DNA from: Atopobiaceae bacterium
GTDB lineage: Bacteria; Actinomycetota; Coriobacteriia; Coriobacteriales; Atopobiaceae
Length of the DNA stretch: 64,000 nucleotides
Direction: 5' to 3'
Assembly: GCA_902834555.1 (NCBI GenBank)
Contig: CADFJN010000011.1
Location: 1 to 64,000 of the forward strand
Shown: positions 58,471 through 64,000 of the stretch, piece by piece
Layout: every line of letters begins with the position of its first letter
Numbering within the stretch: the stretch's first letter is position 1
Translations under genes and position numbers: made by a program
Notes under the pieces: generated by a model
Databases searched by the model: none
Told to the model about the DNA's origin: nothing
The model's input: only the letters and a program-made list of their open reading frames with translations

Positions 58471-58546
58471 TTATTGCGCGAAATTCCTTGATGTAGTGGT
58501 TGCCAACTGGGCGAACGTCCTATTGACGAGGAATATCGCGCAATAA
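58471..58546. repeat. Dispersed hairpin repeat, class C, copy 2
   Basis: TTATTGCGCGAAATTCCT (58471-58488) pairs with AGGAATATCGCGCAATAA (58529-58546). The stem change T to C (TTTCT to TTCCT) is matched on the other arm (AGAAA to AGGAA). The loop is again 40 nt and has the core CCAACTGGGCGAACG. The 117 bp between the two class C copies show no gene or motif. Confidence 0.87.
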
Positions 58547-58588
58547 CAACGAGCGGCGGCCAAAACTTGCTCCGGGCATAACTGCCAG

Positions 58589-58677
58589 CCGCAAAGTTTA
58601 GCCCCCTTTCTTAAAACCGGTGCTCGTTACCTGCGGAAACGCAACGGCAGTTTAAGAAAAGGAGCTATTCTCTGCGG
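58589..58677. repeat. Dispersed hairpin repeat, class B, copy 2
   Basis: Arms 58589-58615 and 58651-58677 form a 27-bp stem with a few mismatches, related to 3051-3152 (AGTTTAGC...TTTCTTAAA). The loop is 35 nt with the core TTACCTGCGGAAACG after 11 nt. It is the fourth hairpin in this spacer, 66 nt before the murI stop codon. Confidence 0.83.
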
Positions 58678-58742
58678 AGAAGGACGTTGGGCAAGGTGTA
58701 GAAAGGGACGTTGGGAGAGGCACCCTCGCCGTCGGCAGACCC

Positions 58743-59522
58743 CTAGCGCTGCGCCAGCTCGAAGATCCGCTGGTAGAGCGCCAGCTCGCCCGGGGTATCG
58801 ATGCTCGAGCGAAGTTCCACGCTCCCCACCTGGGCGCTAGAAGCGAGAAGTCCCGCCGCCTCAAGTCGGCGGCGCGTCTCTCGCGCCGTGCCCTCGCCGC
58901 CATCAAAGAGCGGCACGTCGCCCATGATCTCGCGAATCTGCTCGCGGACAAGCGGATAGTGCGTGCAGCCGAGAACCACCGAGTCAACCTTGCCGCGCCA
59001 GCGTCCAAGGTAGCGCTCGAGCAGGTCGTGAATCGCGGGAGAGGCAGGGTCGCCCTTTTCGATGAGGTCGGCCAGACCAACACACGGCACCTCGATGACC
59101 TCGGAATCCGCACCCCAGCGGTCCTCGAGCCGCTGAAACTTGCCCAGCCGCAACGTCGCAGCTGTTGCCATCACCAGGATGCGGCGATGCCGCGGCGCGA
59201 GTGTCGCCGGCTTGAGCGCTGGCTCCACACCAATCACGGGAATGCTGGGGTACTGTTCGCGCAGCACCTGCGCGGCAACGGAGGTGGCGGTGTTACAGGC
59301 GATGACCAGCGCCTTTGCGCCCTGGCCCACAAGCGAGGCGGCAATGCGCCGCGAGAGCGCCAAGACCTCCTCGGGGGGCTTGTCACCGTAGGGGGCGTGA
59401 GCGGAGTCCCCAAAGAAGACAAAGCGCTCGTGCGGCAACTCGGCAACAAGGCACCCTAGCACCGTGAGGCCGCCCACCCCCGAGTCGAACACCCCCACAA
59501 AACCTTTGTCCTGCTCCGCCAT
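58743..59522 (-). CDS. murI: Glutamate racemase
   Basis: The 259-residue enzyme makes D-glutamate for peptidoglycan. Both catalytic cysteines are present, in VIACNTATS (about residue 77) and VLGCTHYPLV (about residue 188), together with GVFDSGVGGLTV at the start and the FFGDSAHAPYGDKP loop. MAEQDK is the start with GGGAGGA upstream; the longer MWLQWQQ frame crosses into the divergent FKBP promoter. It is divergent from the FKBP gene. Confidence 0.95.
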   Translation of the reverse strand: MAEQDKGFVGVFDSGVGGLTVLGCLVAELPHERFVFFGDSAHAPYGDKPPEEVLALSRRIAASLVGQGAKALVIACNTATSVAAQVLREQYPSIPVIGVEPALKPATLAPRHRRILVMATAATLRLGKFQRLEDRWGADSEVIEVPCVGLADLIEKGDPASPAIHDLLERYLGRWRGKVDSVVLGCTHYPLVREQIREIMGDVPLFDGGEGTARETRRRLEAAGLLASSAQVGSVELRSSIDTPGELALYQRIFELAQR

Positions 59523-59644
59523 GCGTTCCTCCCCACGATACCTGCATGGAACCAGTATGCCACTCGCAGCCGCAGGTATTGTGGCGTAGAGTTGTTGCCA
59601 TTGCAGCCACAAGCGGCCGTGCGCGGCCGCCCCAAGGAGGACCC

Positions 59645-60073
59645 ATGAGCAACGCAGGCAAGAAGGTCAAGGTGCACTACGTTGGCACCCTCGACGACGG
59701 TACCAAGTTCGACTCGTCCCGCGACCGCAACGAGCCGCTGGCCTTCACGTGCATGGCCGGCCAGATGATCAAAGGCTTTGACGCGGCCGTCGACCAGATG
59801 ACCGTCGGCGAGACGAGAAACGTCCACATCCCCGCCGCCGAGGCCTATGGCGAGAGGCGCGAGGACCTCGTCCAGACGCTGCCCATCGCGATGATGCCCG
59901 GCGCCGAGAAGCTCTCGGTGGGCGACCGCGTGACGCTGGCCACCCCCTCTGGCCAGCCCTTCCCCGCCCTGGTCGCGGCCAAGGACGACACCAACATCAC
60001 GTTCGACCTCAACCACGAGATGGCCGGCAAGGACCTCAACTTCGAGATCGAGCTCCTCGAGGTGGAGGAGTAG
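59645..60073 (+). CDS. FKBP-type peptidyl-prolyl isomerase
   Basis: The 142-residue protein is an FKBP of the SlyD group: VKVHYVGTLDDGTKFDSSRDRNEPLAF, GQMIKGFDAAVDQMTVGETRNVHIPAAEAYGERRED (with the flap insertion) and FDLNHEMAGKDLNFEIELLEVEE at the end. It catalyses prolyl cis-trans isomerisation and acts as a chaperone in the cytosol. The His/Cys-rich metal tail of E. coli SlyD is absent. AAGGAGG precedes the ATG. It is a single gene followed by a terminator hairpin. Confidence 0.94.
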   Translation: MSNAGKKVKVHYVGTLDDGTKFDSSRDRNEPLAFTCMAGQMIKGFDAAVDQMTVGETRNVHIPAAEAYGERREDLVQTLPIAMMPGAEKLSVGDRVTLATPSGQPFPALVAAKDDTNITFDLNHEMAGKDLNFEIELLEVEE

Positions 60074-60140
60074 TTCTCGCCCTAACCGGCGGCAGCGCAC
60101 GATGCCCAAAGGTACACTCCGTACGAGAACCCCGCAATAG

Positions 60141-60180
60141 CTCGCCCCCTGGCGCCGGATTGACGCCAGAGGGCGAGTTG
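60141..60180. terminator. Hairpin terminator between FKBP and hydrogenase genes
   Basis: CTCGCCCCCTGGCG (60141-60154) pairs with CGCCAGAGGGCGAG (60164-60177) with one mismatch, followed by TTG. The T-run is short, but position between two convergent gene ends supports a two-way terminator. Confidence 0.65.
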
Positions 60181-60222
60181 CCGAAAAGCCGAGAAGCACC
60201 CTGCAGCCTAGCCGCGCAGCGC

Positions 60223-61956
60223 CTATGCCTCTCTCGGCATCTTCCACGCGTGCTGGTTGGTGTGGAGCAGCTCCTCCGCGCGCTCGGAGAGGGGCGCGCC
60301 CAGGTAGTCGCGATAGACCGCCTGGATCGCGGGGTTCTCGTGGCTGCGGCGCAGCTTGGCCACGCGGTCAAGGCCCCACAGGACGTCTCCGCGAACGCCT
60401 GCCAGCTCCTCGCCGTCGTGGATGGGCAATCCGCCGCCGCCAGAGCAGCCGCCAGGGCATGCCATGATCTCGACAAAGTCGTAGGAGACCTCGCCGGCCT
60501 CGAGCGCGTTGAGCAGCCGGTTGGCGTTGCCCAGGCCGCTCGCTACGGCCACGTGCAGTGTGGTGCCGGCAATGTCGAAGCTGGCCTCCTTCCAGCCGTC
60601 GAGGCCGCGCACGTCCTTGAACGCGTCGGCGTCGCAGTTCTCGCCCGTGACCAGGTAGTATGCCGAGCGCAGCGCAGCCTCCATGACGCCGCCAGTAGCG
60701 CCAAAGATCACGGCGGCACCCGTTGCCGTGCCAAGTGGCTGGTCAAAGTCCGTCTCGGCAAGCGAGAAGACGTCGATGTGCTCGGCGCGAATCATGCGGT
60801 CCACCTCGCGCACCGTGAGCGACACGTCCACGTCGGGATCGCCGCAGGCATCGTTCATCACAGGGATGTCGACCTCGGCCTTCTTGGCCAGGCAAGGCAT
60901 GATCTCCACGCAGAAGATGCGGTGCGGGTCCACGCCCAGAAGCTCTGCATAGTAGCTCTTGGCGATGGCGCCAAACATCTGGCCGGGCGACTTTGAGGTG
61001 GAGAGCTGGTCGGTGAAGCGCGGGTGGCGCGCCTTGCAGTAGCGCACCCAGCCGGGGCAGCAGCTCGTGAACATGGGGAACTTCACGCCCTCGGGGTGCT
61101 TTAGGTGCTCAACCAGCTCGGAGCCCTCCTCCATGATGGTGAGGTCTGCCGAGAAGTCCGTGTCAAACACGTAGTCGAAGCCCATGCCCTTGAGCGCGGT
61201 GACCAGGCGCTGCGCCGTGGCCTTCTCGCGCGGCAGGCCGAAGGGCTCTCCCCAGGCCGTGCGCACGGCGGGCGCCACCTGCACCACCACGATCTTGTCT
61301 GGGTCCGCCAGGGCGTCGAAGACGCGGTCGGTGTCGTCGCGCTCGCGCAGCGCTCCGGTGGGGCAGTGGGTGATGCACTGGCCGCAGAGGGCACAGTCGG
61401 AGTCCTCGATCAGGCCGCCACCGCGAACGCCCACGCAGGTGTGGCTCGAGCGGTTGGTGAGGTCCCAGATGCCCTCCGCCTGGACCTTCTCGCACACCTG
61501 GATGCAGCGAAGGCAGTTGATGCACTTGTCGTTGTTGCGGATGAGCGGGAAGTCCTGGTTCCAGGGCTGGTGCGGCAGGTGCTTGGTGTAGGGCAGACTC
61601 GTGATGCCAAGGTCGTTGGCGACCGTCTGCAGCGTGCAGTTGCCGGAGCGCACGCAGCTCGTGCACTCGGAGTCGTGCTGCGAGAGGAGAAACTCCACGT
61701 TTGCCTTGCGCGCCATGCGCACCTTGGGGCTGTTGGTGCGCACCACCATGCCGTCAAGCACGGTGTTGTTGCAGGCCGCCACCAGCTGGTCGATGCCCTC
61801 GATCTCGACCACGCACGCTCTGCACGCACCAATCTCGTTGATGTCGCGCAGGAAGCACAAGGTTGGAATGTTGATGTTCACGGACCTGGCCGCATCCAGG
61901 ATGGATGTGTGCTCCGGGACCGTGACCTGCTTGCCGTCGATAGTAAGAGTTACCAC
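60223..61956 (-). CDS. hydA: [FeFe]-hydrogenase catalytic subunit
   Basis: The 577-residue protein has, in order, an N-terminal [2Fe-2S] domain (Cys34, 45, 48, 62), a His-[4Fe-4S] site (H94xxxC98xxC101...C107), two [4Fe-4S] clusters (CINCLRCIQVC at 145-155 and CALCGQCITHC near 212-222) and the H-cluster domain. The three H-cluster signatures are intact: FTSCCPGW, MPCLAKKAE and EIMACPGGCSGGGG. It reduces protons to H2 or oxidises H2. The GTG start (VVTLTIDG) with GGGAGGA upstream overlaps the end of the flavoprotein gene by 7 nt, so the two form a complex-coding operon, probably an NAD(P)H/ferredoxin-linked multimeric hydrogenase. Confidence 0.95.
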   Translation of the reverse strand: MVTLTIDGKQVTVPEHTSILDAARSVNINIPTLCFLRDINEIGACRACVVEIEGIDQLVAACNNTVLDGMVVRTNSPKVRMARKANVEFLLSQHDSECTSCVRSGNCTLQTVANDLGITSLPYTKHLPHQPWNQDFPLIRNNDKCINCLRCIQVCEKVQAEGIWDLTNRSSHTCVGVRGGGLIEDSDCALCGQCITHCPTGALRERDDTDRVFDALADPDKIVVVQVAPAVRTAWGEPFGLPREKATAQRLVTALKGMGFDYVFDTDFSADLTIMEEGSELVEHLKHPEGVKFPMFTSCCPGWVRYCKARHPRFTDQLSTSKSPGQMFGAIAKSYYAELLGVDPHRIFCVEIMPCLAKKAEVDIPVMNDACGDPDVDVSLTVREVDRMIRAEHIDVFSLAETDFDQPLGTATGAAVIFGATGGVMEAALRSAYYLVTGENCDADAFKDVRGLDGWKEASFDIAGTTLHVAVASGLGNANRLLNALEAGEVSYDFVEIMACPGGCSGGGGLPIHDGEELAGVRGDVLWGLDRVAKLRRSHENPAIQAVYRDYLGAPLSERAEELLHTNQHAWKMPREA

Positions 61957-63770
61957 TGCTCGATCCTCCCCCCGCGGAACGCACCAAAGCCAAAGTGATC
62001 GCACCTCAGGCACCTCGATGCCTCCTGGTGGGCCTCTTCCTCGGTGAGCCCGTTCTCGATGAGGTCAAAGTCGCGCTTGCGGTCCTCGGCCTCGCGCAGC
62101 GTCATCTCGCACCTGGCGCAGCTCGTCTTGCCCTTGAACTGTACGGGCGGCAGGTCCACGTCGAGCGTGACCTGGTGGTTGAAGCCCAGGTAGTTGTCGA
62201 TGTTGCCCGCGGCTACCTTGCCTGCGTTGACGGCACGGATGACCGTGGCAGGGCCACTCTGGCAGTCGCCGCCGGAGAAGACGCCCTCCATGCCGGGCAC
62301 GGCGGAGTCCTCCCCCACCTCGATGCGCCCGCGCTTGCAAGGCACGCCCTGCTCCTCGAAGGGACCAGACTCGATTGCCTGGCCAATAGCCACCACCACG
62401 CGCTCGCAGGGGATGACCTCCTTGGGGGCGTCCGCCTCGCGCGGGGCAAAGCGCCCGCGCGAGAGCCCGCCGATGATCTGGCGCTGCACGCGCAGGCCGG
62501 TAACGTAGCCGTCCTGAGACTCGATGGCAATGGGTGCGTGAAGCTCAAGAAGCTCGCAGCCCTCGGCCTTGGCACCCGCGATCTCCTCGTCCTGGGCCGT
62601 CATGTCGGCGACGCGGCGGCGGTAAACGATGGTGACCTTCTTGGCACCCAGACGGATGGAGGAGCGTGCCACGTCCATGGCCACGTTGCCGCCGCCAATC
62701 ACGCAGACGCGCTCGTGCGAGAAGTCCGGGTGGACCTCGTCACCCAGGGCACGCAGCATCTCGACGGCGGAGAGCACGCCCACCGAGTCCTCCCCGGGAA
62801 GGCCCAGCTTGCGGTCCAGGTGCGCACCAATGGCTAGGTAGACCGCGTCGTAGTCCTTGCGCAGCGCAGCGAGGTCCTCGACCTTGGTGTCGCACTTCAC
62901 CTGGATGCCGCAGTCGAGAATCCACTGGATCTCGGCGTCGAGGCGCTCGTGGGGCAGGCGGTAGTTGGGGATACCATAGTGGAGCATGCCGCCCAGCTTG
63001 TGGCGCGCCTCATAGATGGTGACGTCGTGGCCCATGACCGAGAGATAGTACGCGCACGAGAGACCCGCGGGGCCACCGCCCACCACAGCCACGCGCTTGC
63101 CGGTCTTCTCGGCCATGTTGGGACGGTAGTCCGTCTCCATGTGGTCCACGGCATAGCGCTTGAGGCCGCGGATATTCATGGGGTCGTCCACCATGCCGCG
63201 CCGGCAGTTCATCTCGCAGGGATGCTCGCAGACATAGCCGCAGACCAGGGGCAGCGGGTTGTCCTTGCGAATGAGACGGACGGCGTCCGTGTAGCGGCGC
63301 GCCTCCACCAGGCTGATGTAGCCAGGGATGTCCACGCCCGCCGGGCAGCCGGAGACGCAGGGCACGAGCTGGCTCTGCGTGAAGCCGCAGGCGTGCTTCT
63401 GGACGTGGTGCTCGAAGTCATCGCGGAAGCCGCGGATGGCGGTGAGCGCCATGTCACCGGCCTCGTAGCCAATTGCGCAGTCGGCCGAGAGGTAGATTGT
63501 GCGCGCCGTGCGCTCGATAAGGTCGAGCGTGTGCTCGTCCGCGCGGTTCTCCAGGACGTCGTTCAAAAGGTCCGAGAGCGCGCGCAGGCCAACGCGGCAG
63601 GGCGTGCACTTGCCGCAGCTCTGCGTGGCGCACATGTTGACGTACGCTGCGGTGAACTCCACCGGGCAGGGAGCGAGCGAGCTTACCGCAAGGCGCCGAC
63701 CAAGCGCCTCGTGCAGGCTGTCCATGACAGCCTGGGCCTCGCTACGCTGCATCACATGAAGCCTAGCCAT
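61950..63770 (-). CDS. NuoF-type Fe-S segment fused to GltD-like flavoprotein
   Basis: The 606-residue protein starts with a fragment equal to the C-terminal [4Fe-4S] domain of NuoF/HydB (CATQSCGKCTPCRVG; Cys47, 52, 55, 58) without the FMN- and NADH-binding part. It continues as a GltD/NfnB-type oxidoreductase: an N-terminal Cys-rich Fe-S domain (CVSGCPAGVDIPGY...CGYVCEHPCEMNC), an FAD Rossmann motif VAVVGGGPAGLSCAYYL and an NAD(P) motif VCVIGGGNVAMDVARSSIRL. Two more cysteine groups close the protein (CARCEM...ASRCLRCDHFG). It probably passes electrons between NAD(P)H and the hydrogenase. MARLHV is the start with GGAGAGGA upstream. Confidence 0.88.
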   Translation of the reverse strand: MARLHVMQRSEAQAVMDSLHEALGRRLAVSSLAPCPVEFTAAYVNMCATQSCGKCTPCRVGLRALSDLLNDVLENRADEHTLDLIERTARTIYLSADCAIGYEAGDMALTAIRGFRDDFEHHVQKHACGFTQSQLVPCVSGCPAGVDIPGYISLVEARRYTDAVRLIRKDNPLPLVCGYVCEHPCEMNCRRGMVDDPMNIRGLKRYAVDHMETDYRPNMAEKTGKRVAVVGGGPAGLSCAYYLSVMGHDVTIYEARHKLGGMLHYGIPNYRLPHERLDAEIQWILDCGIQVKCDTKVEDLAALRKDYDAVYLAIGAHLDRKLGLPGEDSVGVLSAVEMLRALGDEVHPDFSHERVCVIGGGNVAMDVARSSIRLGAKKVTIVYRRRVADMTAQDEEIAGAKAEGCELLELHAPIAIESQDGYVTGLRVQRQIIGGLSRGRFAPREADAPKEVIPCERVVVAIGQAIESGPFEEQGVPCKRGRIEVGEDSAVPGMEGVFSGGDCQSGPATVIRAVNAGKVAAGNIDNYLGFNHQVTLDVDLPPVQFKGKTSCARCEMTLREAEDRKRDFDLIENGLTEEEAHQEASRCLRCDHFGFGAFRGGRIEQW

Positions 63771-63888
63771 AAGGTCCTCTCCTTGTCTTGGTCGCCCGGC
63801 CTGGGTCCCCACCCAGGAGGACGCATAACGTTTCAAGTTTCCCGGCTGACAGACCCACGCCAACCGTCAATCCGTAAACGGTAGGAAG

Positions 63889-63918
63889 AGAGGGGCGGGC
63901 GCTCATGCCCACCCCTCT
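63889..63918 (-). terminator. Hairpin upstream of the hydrogenase operon
   Basis: AGAGGGGCGGGC (63889-63900) pairs with GCCCACCCCTCT (63907-63918) with one mismatch and a 6-nt loop. On the minus strand CTCTTCC follows. It probably ends the gene whose stop codon lies at 63990. A terminator here would mean the hydrogenase genes have their own promoter in 63771-63888, which I could not identify. Confidence 0.6.
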
Positions 63919-63989
63919 GAAGGGTGTTTTCTTGTCGCCGTGTGGATGTATTGCAGATACCAGTTGCGAGAGGAACGCGGGCGCCCCTA

Positions 63990-64000
63990 CACGCGGGCCA
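63990..64000 (-). CDS. Possible 3' end of a gene outside the window
   Basis: On the minus strand the edge reads as codons for Ala-Arg-Val followed by TAG, then GGGGCGCCCG, and a hairpin 70 nt further on. Similar TAG-GGGCG contexts end leuB in this window. Only three codons are visible, so the product is unknown. A further hydrogenase or NADH-dehydrogenase-type subunit would fit the context. Confidence 0.3.

Noticed and set aside
58118..58677. CRISPR array or insertion sequence in the repeat-rich spacer
   Set aside because: Repeats are palindromic hairpins of several classes at irregular spacing, without unique spacers, cas genes or a transposase ORF.

Overview
The window is high-GC bacterial DNA with dense coding on both strands, strong GGAGG-type ribosome binding sites and many GTG starts. 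No rRNA, tRNA, CRISPR array or transposase was recognised. The gene set points to a saccharolytic anaerobe of the Coriobacteriia (Actinomycetota), most likely Olsenella/Atopobiaceae-like. It includes phosphoketolase, a fused EcfA1-A2 ATPase behind an FMN riboswitch, a GGGtGRT protein with its Fe-S scaffold partner, an [FeFe]-hydrogenase beside a NuoF/GltD-type flavoprotein, and a short-type LeuCD isomerase. The taxonomic placement is inference from gene content.

Layout. 0-5.6 kb: phosphoketolase (xfp), a hairpin-rich 0.7-kb spacer, a LacI regulator and a DUF4143 ATPase. 5.7-12.3 kb: two small-family genes, a lipoprotein GH3 glycosidase, and a LytTR response regulator with a divergent histidine-kinase-like membrane protein. 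12.5-23.1 kb: a rhamnose/rhamnoside island with rhaD, rhaA, rhaB, a divergent GPH sugar symporter, a GH2 glycosidase and a GH78 alpha-L-rhamnosidase. 23.2-28.7 kb: a GH3 enzyme with swapped domain order, a small membrane protein, an RpiR/SIS regulator and a TMEM175-type channel. 29-34.9 kb: a GGQ release-factor-like protein, a BFD-DUF1653 fusion, a HAD phosphatase, a PFL/UPF0210 protein, murB and a membrane protein. 34.9-38.4 kb: FMN riboswitch, ribU, fused ecfA and ecfT. 38.4-45.4 kb: flavodoxin-like oxidoreductase, HD nucleotidase, adenine deaminase, CobW GTPase, rsmJ and an ABC ATPase. 45.5-52 kb: ilvA convergent with the leu operon (leuA-leuC-leuD-leuB), which is preceded by a Leu-rich leader peptide and an attenuator. 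52-60 kb: NudC, DegV, EamA exporter, the Fe-S scaffold/GGGtGRT pair, a MIP channel, a second hairpin-rich spacer, murI and an FKBP. 60-64 kb: [FeFe]-hydrogenase and its flavoprotein partner.

How the genes fit together. Rhamnosides would be cleaved by GH78 and GH2, and L-rhamnose imported by the GPH symporter, then isomerised (RhaA), phosphorylated (RhaB) and split (RhaD). Phosphoketolase gives acetyl-phosphate from sugar phosphates. Excess reductant can leave as H2 through the hydrogenase. IlvA and the Leu enzymes serve branched-chain amino-acid synthesis.

The most interesting non-genic signal is a dispersed family of long hairpins in gene-free spacers, mostly between convergent genes. At least seven copies, and probably an eighth, have stems of about 18-34 bp. 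Stem sequences fall into unrelated classes, with paired changes within a class. They enclose a loop of nearly fixed size (35 nt in two classes, 40 nt in a third) with a conserved core close to CCAACTGGGCGAACG at a fixed position. A second hairpin class (loop flanked by GCTCAGACA and ACTCGC) sits inside the leu operon. A third, a GAGACAAAGGGAC palindrome, occurs four times and in one place supplies the stop codons of two convergent genes.
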